Shown here one piece after another: positions 16,797 to 30,000 of a DNA stretch of 64,000 nucleotides (position 1 is the stretch's first letter; the number at the start of each line of letters is the position of its first letter). Source of the DNA: Litomosoides sigmodontis (taxonomy: Eukaryota > Nematoda > Chromadorea > Rhabditida > Onchocercidae); the NCBI GenBank assembly GCA_963070105.1, contig OY718806.1, positions 1,770,365 to 1,834,364 on the forward strand, written 5' to 3'. The notes beneath the pieces were generated by a model, which was given only the letters and a program-made list of their open reading frames with translations, made no database searches and was not told the DNA's origin. A program made the position numbers and the translations under genes.

Positions 16797-18691
16797 CCAG
16801 TTAATCTCGAAGACACAAATTTTATCCATTTTCGCAACCATTCTTTGTAATGTTTGCTCTCCTTCACTTCTCCATTTTCTTTGATTCTTAAAATATTAAA
16901 TGAAACGACATGACATCGTAACACTAAGCCTAGTGTTTTCATCTCCATGCCATCCCTGCTGGTTACCCCAGCACGACCACCTATAGCCTAAGCAGTTTTT
17001 AGGAACAATAAAACAACCCAAATTTCATCAATAAGCAGGTGACAAAAGGTAATTAACTAATTGCCTGATGGGAAAACAAATTCCTTTCGAGAACTTTGTG
17101 AGGATCTCCGTTCATTTATTTAGCCATCTCCTTGCTATTTTAACCTACTTGATCTTCCATATATTCTATTAACATCCAGTGCAAACACAAAAATACAGTG
17201 TTATTATAGTGAAAATGAATGAGTTATTTGATATTAATAGAATACATGTTATAAACAGACCGTGGATCCATAGCAAACTCTAAAATGACATAATTGCATA
17301 TCACTGGCTATTATGGTAATAGGAAGTAAGCAGTTAGTAAAAGTAGCTAATATTTTTAATACCATTTTTGCTTTCGAGTCCAAGTGGAGGAAATCAAAAT
17401 GTGAAGCATGAAATTCATGACAACACTCAGAACCATAGAGGAAGCAAAATTCTGTGGGTTCATTCAGATGTGCAACACAATGACCAACTAACAAAATTTA
17501 CTGAATTAAATACAGCTAAAATGAAACTTTATGCTTTGATAAGTGTAAAGAAATCCACCAGTTTTCGGCACGCTTACATTTGAAATTCAAGCAAACTTTA
17601 ATCTTCCTTCAAAAGAACGAAACAAATTCCAAGGTGTCGGATGGGCGTAATAATAATTCACAAGCAGTATCTAGTAAAAAGACCTCCAATCGATGGACAA
17701 AACATATTTCTGGATTAGAGCCGTTTATCTTGGAAAAATTTTTAAGCAAATATCATCATGTCAAAAATGGAAATAAAGAAAGGACGGCAAAACTTACATA
17801 GTTTTTTGCGTAAAGCTGAGAATACGGAAATATTCTTGTAAATGTCCGCCTATAATTACTAGACCGGAATGAAACATGAAGTCACGAAAAAATAGCTTAC
17901 CAAAAGCGTATTAAGCTAAACGAAACACTGAAATGACCAAATTCCAGATTAAATAATTAGGGAAAAAAAGTTGAAAGACCATAATGATTGACAAGGCCAG
18001 ATAATAGAGAATGCAAAGACAAAAGAGGTGTGCATTGTGATGACAAGTTACAGCGAAGAAATCAGTCAAAAAGGATAATGAATTCTCGTCTATTATAGTA
18101 GAAGATAAAAACAAGGTTGCATTTTGTTCACAAGATTTCTGTTACGTTTATATTACTGCTTAATTTGATGAGGATTATTCCTTTGTAAATTGTATGTAAA
18201 CAAATGAGAAAAAACCGCTTAAACGTAAGATAATAAAAAGCATTACAAATGATTACCTCACTTGCAATGTTAAATTCAGAGCGGTAGTCAAAAGGCATAA
18301 TACAGCTGGCTGTCAAACAAATTATACATAGTGAGACTTATAACTGTTGCACTAAGACCTTAAAATTATTCAACGTGTGTTGAACATACAAAAAAAAACT
18401 ACGAAGTACAACGATATTTGAGCAGCTGAAAAAAAAATGAACATGAAAAGCAGTTTTCCTAAAAGAAAATGGAACAGGCATACATGTGCAAATCTATGAT
18501 ATTTCACATGCACATTTAATACCTTTACATAATGTCTGCAATATTCGGCCGGGGCACAGAAATCTAGAACACTTGGCAATAACAAACGGTTACTTGCAAG
18601 ATTACATTCATATTCAGAGAAACAACTTAGAAAAACAGCAAGAAATGGACCCTTCATAGCAATAAATCTAAAATAAATAACCTTTAATGAC
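16797..18691. other. Convergent intergenic region, Clc-like gene to sli-1
   Basis: Holds the two 3' ends: plus-strand gene ends at 16796, minus-strand sli-1 stops at 18692. Several open frames of 60-111 codons exist (for example 17368-17583 plus, 18370-18705 minus). None has a start context, splice sites or a recognisable domain. Much of 17800-18690 is probably the sli-1 3' UTR. Confidence 0.45.
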
Positions 18692-21600
18692 CTATATTTT
18701 ACCATTGATCACGGCAGCGTTGACATATTGTAGTCCTTCGTAATTCGGCTTCCCAATGGATGTTATCACATTCACATACGATGATCCTTCCCCAGTTGTT
18801 GGTGCTAATCCTTTCGACTGTGAAAAGCTGCTTGGTTTGGTATCCTGGAATCACACTTATTCTAGATATCTCTTAGAATGGGTAAGGAACTCACAAATTG
18901 TTATATTTATAAAAACACAAGTTTAACATGTGCTGAAGTAAATTTTATGTAAGCACACCCTTTACTTTATCATGAAAATTAGTTGGCAATTTCCTTTATT
19001 TATATTCAGTCTTCTCAAAAATCTGATGTAAAAAAACAAACATTTGGAGTTGAGTCAAGTTTTCCTGAATTATGGGTTGCTATGTTATTGTTACTTGCTA
19101 TGGAAGCATCAAAGGTTAATTGCTTGTGCGCCACAGACGGACTATTGCCAGCTGACGATGAATCATAACGAGGTGGCAATGGAGGTGCCCGTTGAGGTGG
19201 CACAGCTTCACTTCTTGGAGGCCATGATTGCCGCTAAAAAAAATTATTTCAACAATTATTTTACAATTACAGCTTGAAATAATCGTAAATTTCCACAAAA
19301 TCCAGCGCAGACAGAGGAAAATTACAAACAAAGAAAATATTAATTCATTATAAAGATCACAAAACTCACTACATTCTTAACAGTGCTTTTTTCAATAATC
19401 GTCTCATAACCAAGTTTTTTATTAGCTTCTATCGGATCGAATGAATCGATAATAATCCTCTCCGTACCTTTGATTTCACAACGACAAAAGGGACATGTAC
19501 CACCACCATCTGATTCCTATAACAATCCAGAAGGTAACACATGTCAAGAATGAAAGCGCGTATTGTGTATAACATGCATTAAAAAAAAGTTAAAACTTAT
19601 TTCTCAAAAGCATTATAACTTTATAATAATATCAAGGAATGCAAACTAGAGACTGAAATATCATTCCGAAAAAAAAATCAGTGTACCCCTTGCTTCATAA
19701 CCACAACACTCTTGGATTTCAAGCTATTAAAACACTGAGAAAATGTTGACCTGCCAACTCTGTAAGCAAGGTGTACAAAGCAAGTGACCGCACGGTTCCA
19801 ATTTGACGTTTTTGTTATTCTCAGCACAAATTTTGCACATTTCAAATGTCGTACCCATTTCACAGTAAATTTGGTATTGCTCCGGAGTCACCTAAAAGTC
19901 CAAACTGCATTCAGTCACTAATCAGATTTTTTCCGCAATTAGAACATGAAACAGTACAACGCAACCAACAGAATAATTTTTGAATATCATCAGGAAATAA
20001 ATAATTTTGATATTTATCCACCTTGACACGACCTTCTGGACTTGGCTGTAAAGCATGACTTAAATCTGGATTGGATGGCCTTCCATCCGGAAACCGATAA
20101 CTAAAACATTACAACATAAATTCCAAGCAGATACAGATTTTTAAAAAAATAGGAAATGTCTCGTTCAAAAACTATCTCAGTTTGAAACGAGTGAACAAAG
20201 TCGATCAAACAACTTTGCATAAGAATAACTTACAATCCCTCTCGACTTCCGTCAACTAACGCTTGTATGAGTGACTTGTTTTGTGGTATAGTTTGATAAA
20301 TTTTGCCATCAGGAGCAACGTAACCAACAGCCCACTGTCCAAGACGTGTGCAGCTGAGGCGGAATACATAGCTGAAAAACAAATAAGTACTCAAAAAGGC
20401 ATGGACTCTCTCACCTTAAAACAACAGTTAATAGAATTAACGTTATACCATGAAATAAATAACACACCTCCCGGGTTTGTTGCTATATTTCTGAAGCTTC
20501 TGCTTTACTTCATCATATGTTAGAAAAGCAACATATCCGGGATGAGTTACTGCAAGTAGCTGCCAGTTGTGCAACAGTGTGCTCCAAGGTTGGAAAAGTC
20601 TGGAACTCAATCCTTCAGATAAAACTTTCATATTGAAAAATCAGGCCTTATATTACCAATCAGTAGGAATACAAAAAAAAGAAAAAAAAAAGTAGAACCT
20701 TGTAAATACATCAAATTCGAAGTTCGAAATATGCTCATTAACGGTAAGATCAATCGTAGTCTTTAAAGCAAGAGTTTCTAAACCGGTATTAAGTCTATGA
20801 ACTTTGCTTAAAGCAATGCGGAATTCAAACCATGGCACGGTAGTCCTAAAAATTTTTTATGAAATTTTCACATTTTTCTTTCAATTTCATATCAAATATG
20901 AACAGACTTTTAATATTATACAAAATGCTTACTTGATGCCAAATGATTCCCTCCAAAATGCATCAGCTTCCTTTTTGGTTATACGAAAGTTTTCACCAAT
21001 AAAATGTCCATCCGGAAATTCAGCTTTTAGCTCCGCTAACATATGAGAAAAGATTAGCGAAAGTTTGGTGAGGTTACGTCGTGCTCCTGATCTTTCATCG
21101 TAAATCCTTTCGCGATCTTCTTTGAACAATTTCATTGTCTATAATAAAACAGTTGAAATCACTAAAATATTCAAATTAATAAAAACAAACAAACCTAAAG
21201 TATCTACATTTTACTACGGAAAGTATAAGAGACAAGACATTCATACAAGAACCTGTTTGCATTTTGATTGCACATTCTCTAGGAACAATACTAAATATGT
21301 ATTATCTTTCAACACATTCGGGTTCTTGGATATGATAGTAGACAACTGGTGATAAGTATCGGGAAGTATATCAAGTATAAAAGGCGGTGAATTTTTAAGA
21401 TTCAGACGTGGCTGCTGACAATGTTTAACGACATTATCCATCAATTTAAACGTTTTTTCAACTAATCGGCGATCCTGTAATTATGATGACATTCAGCTGT
21501 ATGTAAATTAAAAAAATTTTCCCAAACATACAAAGAATTTTGTCGGAACAAAAACGAACTAATGAAATGAGCAATACACTACTGCAGTCAAAGTCGAAAT

Positions 21601-21888
21601 TCCCATAACTTTTTGTATAAAGATTTATAATGATTATTATAAAGCTATTCTTTCCCCTAAAAAGAAATTACGAAATAAAAAGTTCACTTCGAAGAGGAGG
21701 AAATTGAATGCACAAAGAAAATGCATTAAAAATTTATAAATGACAGATACCTGAAGTTGCATCATGTTGGAAGGTCCAGCCACGGCATCATTCCGACCAT
21801 TGTAACTATGTAAAATAGAAACAGCGCCACCGCTAACAATTTCATGAATTTTATTTAATATGGAGGAAGCAAAGCCGCTCACAGCCAT
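18692..21888 (-). CDS. sli-1: Cbl-family E3 ubiquitin ligase (SLI-1)
   Basis: Eleven exons: 21751-21888, 21253-21474, 20933-21138, 20699-20845, 20468-20599, 20234-20371, 20022-20100, 19751-19891, 19370-19516, 19042-19233 and 18692-18844. They join in frame to 564 residues from ATG 21888. The Cbl tyrosine-kinase-binding region (about 47-340) is complete. Its four-helix part has [18 protein letters not shown], the EF-hand-like part has [18 protein letters not shown], and the SH2-like part has [18 protein letters not shown] with the FLVR-type arginine at about 286. The linker carries tyrosines 360 and 363 ([10 protein letters not shown]). The RING (373-412) has C373, C376, C388, H390, C393, C396, C409 and C412. 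The tail is proline-rich ([13 protein letters not shown], a likely SH3 ligand). Cbl proteins ubiquitinate activated receptor tyrosine kinases; in C. elegans SLI-1 restrains LET-23 EGFR signalling. The last exon could alternatively be spliced at a GTAAAA just before the stop. Confidence 0.96.
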
Positions 21889-24035
21889 CCGTTGAGCACA
21901 ATAAAGTCAACAAAAGTGTTTTCCAGATTCGTATTTCTGAACAAACCGTTATTAGCAGCTCCTCTGTCATAGCAATTTAGCCAGTAAATGCTACTAATGC
22001 AGTCTAACAAAACTGATAATGATACGGAAAAACGTTTTCTAGGCTACAGGACTTAACGATGAGCTTTTTACGGGATATTAATCGAAAACCTTCATGTCGG
22101 CAATCGATTAAAATCTAGTTGTTCAAATAAAAACATCCGAACATACCAAGTTACCAAAATAAATTTTAGCAATTATCAATAGGTGTATGTAGCAATTCAC
22201 TTTCGGTGACGTTCAAATTTATTCCTCAACAATTTCACGAAATGTTTTTAAAATTTTCTGACGTTTAAGTGTGCTATATTCCAATTCCAGCATTGTAGTA
22301 GTTCCATTTGAATATTAATATTTCGACCTAAAATAAAGCCCTGTGATATTGAAAGATGTAAAACGTCATATAGCGCACAGTTGTACATAACATAATGAAC
22401 ACTGAAAGGGCTCACGACATCAGCGTCCTCTTGAGCTGTTTGCAGTAATCTATCCCAGAACACATTAACATCCTCTCATTCATTCATTTCTTACAGTTCC
22501 CTTTATCACATTTAGCATGCCTAGCAAATAGAGTTTTCACGTAATAGCAATACAGTACCAGCTATTACTGTAATATATGGGAAAATAAGTTACCACAGCT
22601 TCATCACTGCAACTCTTCATACCACAACCTCCTACTCAACCTTCCACTTCCATCCATCCCACTCTCCCTCCTCCCTCCCGTTCAACTCTCCCCGACACGC
22701 ACTCATCACGTTGCAAGCAACTCGCACCACCAGCATTTAATGCAGCCCGTGGTAGACAAAACTTTAATCCATTGAGTGTTTACACAAACATCTGCATTCG
22801 TTTTGTTTTTTTATTCCATCTTTGATTGGGTGTTGTACTACTTTTAGGAGCAAATTGAGTTCCGGAAAAAAGTGATACAGTTTTTCCGGAAATAAGAGAG
22901 AGTGAGTGAGAGTATGGCAATAAAATTAGCAAAGAAAGTGGCGGATGACAGCGATATGTGTAAATGTACAATGAATGAGTGCACGTGGAGTGCATAGAAA
23001 ATGCGTTGTAAAATTCGTTGTGAATAATGATTTATGAGTAATTGCTTTTCATATGGTAGAAAATTTCGACTGTTATGACGAAATGAATTTATGTGTTTTT
23101 TTTTTGCAAATTATCAGAAATGTTTCATTTTTGTTGTTTTTGCACCTTTTTTTTTGTTGCATAATTTTTTGCTTTTTTTTTGTTAAATCAGGTTGCTTGA
23201 CATATTTGCTGCCGAAAAGTTGTGATAATTGGTTGAGTGAAATCGTCGACATCCGGAGTACCTCCAGGGGTTTTGGATGTCTCCTGGCCAGTGTATAGAA
23301 TCTTTTTATTCATGTATTCTGGGTGCACTTTTCAATATATGGGAATCAATAGTTGTGAAATGATTATATAAATTAATGTTGGAATGGATGATTTTTTATG
23401 GTTGTAACTTTAAAATATGTTACAATTGAAGTAAAAGCGGCGCTACTTCCGTGACTGATAGTTTTTTTTCGATATTTTCGCATGATTTTTTTTTGTTGAG
23501 GAGTAGAAACCCGATGAGGGTTATCTACGCCAAAATCAGTGCTTTGATGATGATAGGCTAAGCAACGAATCATCGTCAATAGCTCTGGAAATGCTTTATT
23601 GACCATTTTCAGTTAGATGAAGCTGTTTGAACTGGGTTCGTCCATGGTTTCGTTGAGTGTGAGTTTGAATTTACTTCGCTGTTAAGAATATGAATCTCTG
23701 TTCGCCTATCATACTGCCATGATTGGCAGTTTCATGACATAAAATTAACGGACCTAATATAAGTACGAATGTTCTAGACATATTAATTAGAACCATTTGC
23801 TAGTTGTGTTTTCTCTAATTTTATTTCTATTACCCATAACTTCCTCTCCTTATGTGTCTTATAAATCTTGTTTCGCAAACAATAAGGGGAAGAAATGACT
23901 TTTCGAACGAAGAAATGATAAAGGTGTTAACAAAATAAAGGGGGAAAAAATTCCTATGGATGGCTCATCACATAGTATTGTAGGACTATTAATTGTTTGT
24001 TAGGATAATCTTTGCTGTTTTTCGAATTATTGCAG
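21889..24035. other. Divergent intergenic region, sli-1 to PI3K
   Basis: 2.1 kb between the two divergent starts. It includes a C-rich, pyrimidine-rich patch at 22620-22760 on the plus strand and a possible small minus-strand gene at 23.2-23.6 kb (listed separately). A further minus-strand open frame, 22248-22463, is unassigned. Confidence 0.4.
23190..23606 (-). CDS. Possible two-exon gene, unrecognised small basic protein
   Basis: A minus-strand ATG at 23606 (context GAAAATGG) opens about 66 codons starting MVNKAFPELLTMIRCLAYHH and including a basic stretch (QQKKIMRKYRKK). A possible donor lies after FK (AAA|GTTACA). A CAG acceptor near 23287 joins in phase to a short open segment (ETSKTPGGTPDVDDFTQP) ending at a TGA near 23193. 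The composition looks more protein-like than the surrounding AT-driven frames. The acceptor context (CTGGCCAG) is not the nematode consensus and no family is recognised. Treat as a hypothesis. Confidence 0.22.
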
Positions 24036-24062
24036 ATGTACAAGAACTCTTAGTGAAGCACA

Positions 24063-27000
24063 ATGACGACAAATGATTATGCTTATGATAGAGATTTGGA
24101 GCTCGCGCTGGAACTTAGTAGGTGAGATACTTGATGGCATTGTGTACTGTCTTAAGACAAATCTGTCAGTACTGCGAAAACATTGTGGCAAGTCTTGTAG
24201 TTCAATTTATTTCAATCACTATTTTCCAACATAGTTCATTTGATTGAAATTAAAAAGTGGAATTTACGCGCAAAATTTCTAATTTATTTCTTATTATGAC
24301 GTAAAATATTTGTTTCAGACAGTCGTATGAAGAGGAATCCCGGAAGCGACGAGAAAGTGCATGTGCACAGGATTTGATTTGTTGGGATGATGTCGAAAAA
24401 AATTCTGCGATTCAAGAAGTCAATCGACTTAATACCGATGTTCATAGCCGATATATTCACAGATTTCCGTAGATTTTGTATTCACTTTTTTTAGAGGAAT
24501 TAAATTTTGCTTGAAAAAGAGATCTGTTTAATTTTAATGTGTTCTGTTGCTCCTTTTAAATCGCTGGGTATCTCAGATTTGTACATCATTTTCATGCGTG
24601 CTCTTTTCGGTTTTGAACTCCCATCGCCTCTATTATCTGCCTCCCTTTGTGCAATTTCTGTACCATACCATATTTAATAATCACTTTATAGAAATGAACA
24701 AGCATCTCATTATTCGGATATTCCAACAACATCAAGAAACGTTGGCTTTTATGGATGCATAGAAGATAAACGGGAAGGTCTGCATTTCTTATATCATAAT
24801 AAGTGAATTTGAAGTTATTTATAATGAATGATTTCGAATGTTTCAAGTAATTAAGGTTAAATAATTAGACATCTAACGAAGGAATTTTTCCTGCTTGTTT
24901 TTTGTTGTTTGTTTCAAACTTTAGTAGGTTTTTTCGTGGAGGCGATTTTTTTCTCCAGATTAATGTGGGTTTGTTTATGGAAGTATTATAGCTGTTTGTT
25001 TCGGAAATTATTGGAACCCACATTTCTGTGACATTTGTCAGGACTGGAGTCGGATATGCGTTACCTGAATGCACCTGATACACGACTGAATAATACATCC
25101 GGAATTACTCATACTGAAGAACAAGATGGTGCTCCTGATGCTCCTCTGAAAACGTTGTCTTTGCCGAGCAGTGCAGTTGTTGTTCCTTTCTGTTCTTCTG
25201 TTAACAGTTTGCAAACCAATAACGACTTGATTGATCTGAGCGATAAAGAAGTAATTTTTTATCAGATATCTATTTAAATTACAGTTTGTCTTTTAATTGG
25301 ACGCAATTCAACAGTGGTGTTGTGAATACGATTCATTCGTCTCTTTTACAAAATATAACTCAGTCCTTTGGCTGGTAAGTCTACACTATTCGGTTGAATA
25401 GTTGGAAGCTCAATCCATTAGGAAAATGACTGCATCCATAAATGTATGGTGATGGAACAAATCTGTAATATATTACTGGAGAAAGGTTGAGTAGTCATTG
25501 TGCGAAAGTTACTTCGTTTATTTTTTTATCAGTAAGCAGTCAGGAGTGCTGTAATATATTCAATCTGCAATCTTCAGTACTAAAGATAAGATAAAGTAAG
25601 TGGGAGGCGTCTATTTTCTATAGATTTTTTTCTACCATAAAGATTTTCATTTGACATTACTTTTGAACTTTTGAAGGAATATGTCGTTATTGATTGCTTT
25701 CGTTTTCCCCTTACTTTCTCTTCGTTAATGTTAAAGTATTTTATTGAGATCAGAGGTTGTTTTTCCTCTTTTTTAACGTATAATCTTGGATGTACCAAAC
25801 CACTCATAAAATTTCGTTATTAGTTCACAATAATGATTCCTCACTTCTCATGCACGGCTTCATATTTGGAAATCTTCGTGGTAGACTTTGATATAATGAA
25901 ATTATTAAGCATATCATCGTTAAACAATATAATGGTCCGTTTATAGGAATATTTATGCAATACTGAAGATATTGTTTTTTTGTAAAAGTTGAGGTTTCAT
26001 GAATTTCCATTTCGTAGCAATTCTGAAATCACTTCTAGCCCTGGGAAGAGTTCGATCCGCTTTGTGCTACTCGCTCTGCTGGAATTTGTGAAGCTTCATC
26101 GACATATGATCAAATTAAATACATTGGAATACTTCAAAACAAAAGTAATGACTCCTCGTCGTTTTTGCCCACTGTAGAACTATTACAGTCAGTTTTATCA
26201 TCCCGCTTGAATACTGCTGATGGAGGTACGTATCATCACTTTGTTGATAATTTATTTGCAAAAAAAACTTTCTAATGTAATCGGTTTCAAAAAAAATCAT
26301 TTTTCCTGTAGGTAATGAGACAGTTCCTTGTAAACCTCCAAGAGGGCAGAAGAATGGACAAGTAGAATTTGACGATTCTATCAGACAGCATAAAATTGAT
26401 TTTGATGAAATACAGGTGGAAGAAAAACCTTCAGAAGTTGATCGTGAGGTTTGTTTGTTCTTGCCGCATATGTTTTATTACGTATCAAAAACCTCTGATT
26501 TTCTGTTTGAATTCTAGATTGATATTTGCTATAAGTCAGTTGAATTTTAGATTGCTTCTCTTCTCCGCCGTTCTCCTCAGCAATGTGATCCAATTTCAAG
26601 GCGTTTCATATCACCTGTAGTAGATTATTTAATCACAAGTTTTAAGGTTACCAGTGTAAAAGTAATTGTTGAGAAAGACTACAGGTATTTCTATGTTTTT
26701 TGCTTGAGAAAATCTATCTTGCTTATGGGTTATTATTGCTCTAATTTTGAGTAACACAAAACGAGGAAAATTGGTTAACAATCTTTTAAAACTAGTTTAC
26801 CTAAAATATAATTCAAATAATGTAACTTTTGACAATTTATTTTCTCCAGAAATTTGATTTAAGCTGGCCAACAATATTAAGCGCAGACGATAAAATGACA
26901 TTCACCTGCGAAACTACAAGTACAATCCAATATATTTTGGCAAATGTATTAAATACATTCCTTGAACCTTCGCAAATCAGTATGCTGCAGGATCGTTTAC

Positions 27001-30000
27001 CGGTCGATGAATATGGTTTAAAAGTGAATAATCAAGTTTTGTTTTGTTTATGAATTGGTCCTTGAAATGTGTTATTATTATCAGGACTTTATCATTTTAA
27101 GGTCGTTCTGTTTTAGATTTATGGGCTGGATGAGTTTCTTCTTAGCAGTTCTCAGCTTGGTGAAAATCCGTTTGTTGGGCAGGCTCTTGCTTTTGGGAAA
27201 GATATACGACTTGAAGTAATGTTTTGCTTAAGTTTCTGAATTTTAAGATTTCGATATTATCTGTAAATTGGTTATTAGTTATTTCTTTTTGTGTAGGTTG
27301 GCAAAATAACAAGTGACAATCGGTCCAGAAGAGTGAAGCAGCTTGACACACCAAATACTAGCAGTCCAAGACGTTCTTTTCAAGCCAAGTATTAATTTTA
27401 TCCTCTTTTTGCATAAATTCTTTAACATATTCTATAAGTAGGTTTAAGTAATCTATTTTGCGATGTAGTCGTGCGATTTCTCTGGGTGATTAATATTTTT
27501 TTTTTTGAATTTTGGGCAATCTTTGTAAGGTACAAATCAAATTATAGTTTTGAAAATTATATAAAATTTCGGCAGCTTTAACTCTCATCTAAAATTTTTT
27601 TAGTTCGAAGAAATCTAATTCTGTAGTGCGAACAGTGGCAAGTGTTCGAGAAATTTTGGATGCACTGAAGAATGCATTGTGTAGTTGTACAACGGCACAG
27701 CTTAAAAGCGATGGTAACTATTATGCTATTCATGTCTTTTAAATATCTTATTTCAAGTCACCTATTTCGATGAAAAAATGTCACAAATTTTAGCAATAAA
27801 GAATAAAGAAAGAGTAAATCAATCAGTGAAGCTTCTTTGTACTGTTCTTGGACGCATTATGCCAACTGATCTTTCTGGTGCTTTGCGTTTATTTCTTGCA
27901 GCGGGAACAGACGTGAGATTTTTGCGTTATCTGATTTAGGTTTATCGTTCAACGTGCAACCCGTTGCTATGAATTTTATTGAACATTAAGTATACAGTGA
28001 CTTGACGTAGCGCAGAAACTATCGTTTTAGCAAGAATACTATCAGTATGGACAATGAATAAGTAAATAAAACTAATTGGTCTAATTGATCAATATTAATT
28101 AACAATTTTATCATCCATAAATGTAAAATTTTATATTTGAGGCCCAACTTTCAAACGCAAAAGCAGAACTTCTTACTGCTGTACACAACTTTCTTGGTAT
28201 ATACTGCAAATCTGTGCGGTGTGGATTCCATATCCTGCCCCTACAGGTCTATTTTTGACGTCAGTGTAATATAATAAGTTATGCCAGTTAAAACTTTGTA
28301 AAGGAAACATTTCAACACATAATGTAAGGAAAAAGATACATTTTGAATAATAAAATGCAATGAAAAAAGTACGACTTTTGTTTTCCGTTCTCTTGAAGGT
28401 TAGTCTTGCATTTGCTTTCCTTAAAAGTTGTAATTCTTTTGTTTTCTGGAAATGGTAGCGTCATATATTTTTTTCGATTCTAGAAATCCTTGAAAAGTGA
28501 TCGTGAACAACGAGAAATCCTAACAGTGGATGAACAGCTGTTAGTGCACGTTGATTCAGTTCACAATATACCACGGGAATGGTCACAGCAGTTCACTTTA
28601 TTCTCTGTTGCTGTCCATGTAATGCATGGAACGGCAGAAATATGTCGAGGTTTCAAAGAAAGTCCTCGACCGATTATTAATGACCATTTCTTTCCATACT
28701 GTCGAACTAATACTTGGGTTGGTGGCCGCATTTTTTTTTGAGTTATTAACGTCATTAACGAGATAAGCATGAATAACTTGTTTTCAATATCTCGATGTTA
28801 AGGATTACGTAGTGAGATGAGGCACATTCTGTATCATTGTTACTTCTATCAGAAAAGGCGAAAACTGGCGGGATTTGAGCTTGAAATTCAAAGTTTGAGC
28901 GGGAAATCTCAGCGTTAACGGTTTCAGTCAGTGCTTGTTCCTTCTTTTCTATCTATTCTGCACGGAATGTTAAATTTACAGGCGTGCTTTCGCATCCCAC
29001 TTTGCATTTTACCTAGAGAAACACGAATTTTTATCCTGCTTTATGGTACTGGAAATTCAGTTTGCAGCGATCATGTGAGTATGCTTTGTTAGCGGAATGT
29101 GTGCAGTTACAATTACAATTTTTTTGTTCATGATTTCCAAATTTGTTCTGTTTTTCCTTGAACATGCTGATGGCTTACTCTGCAGGTTCATTCATCAAAT
29201 GTGCTGACTGAATCGCAGACACTACTTGAAAAGCAACTTGCTTGTGCTTCTTTTCCGCTGTTTGATCACGAAGGGTTTGTTAATATCATGTTGAAGAGAC
29301 TTTTGCTTATATGCATTGTTGAAAAAATGCGATGTTTCGATTTCTGTTAATTGAATTTCAGTTTACATTAGAACACTTCTCAAATTATAACCAAAGCAGC
29401 TAAACTACAATTGCTCTGATTTTTCATAAGTCTCTTGACTATTTGCATTTGGTATAACGGAGTACAAGTTTGGGATTGCATTGTGTGAAATATCTTTTGT
29501 TGAATTTCAAATGGTTCGAAAATTATCACGGCGATGTCATAGATTATATTGGTTTTATTAAAAGTAACATTTAATAGTATGAGATTTGTTGTGATTTCAA
29601 AAGCAAACGCATATTTCCAAGTTTTCATGTTCAGCTTGTTTAGTTTCCTTCGACAGGGAACTCTTCTTTTACCGCTGTCTGCTATCAACGGAAAGGTGGT
29701 TCACCCGTGGGGACCTCGACCATTGTTCGAAACAGAAGATGATCTTGTTGTACTTGTTACCTTACCGCAACTACATTATGATGTTATTTTCCCATACGTT
29801 AACTACGGCGATAATAGGTGCTTCTTATCTTTTTGTGTAGTCTTCTCAATAGTTTCCTTTTTTACCAAAGTTAAATTTTTCAATTCGCAAGTACAATTCC
29901 TTTTCGAAATTATATATCTGTAAAAAAATCACAAATGAAAATATTTGCAGTATGAAACGCGATTTCAATTCTCTTGATTCCGATACCCAACAAAATTTGC

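Noticed and set aside
17249..17801. Overlapping frames of 60-80 codons between the Clc-like gene and sli-1
   Set aside because: Frames exist on both strands with no start context or family; probably UTR or intergenic.
18370..18705. 111-codon minus-strand frame after sli-1
   Set aside because: Overlaps the sli-1 stop in another frame and runs into its likely 3' UTR; hydrophobic Phe/Leu-rich composition fits AT-rich noncoding DNA.
24547..24846. Overlapping frames on both strands in an early PI3K intron
   Set aside because: Neither joins in phase to the flanking PI3K exons and neither resembles a known protein.
25289..25374. Open segment with good donor in the PI3K 5' region
   Set aside because: Its phase fits neither neighbour, whereas exon 25042-25250 joins exon 26039-26225 directly in phase.
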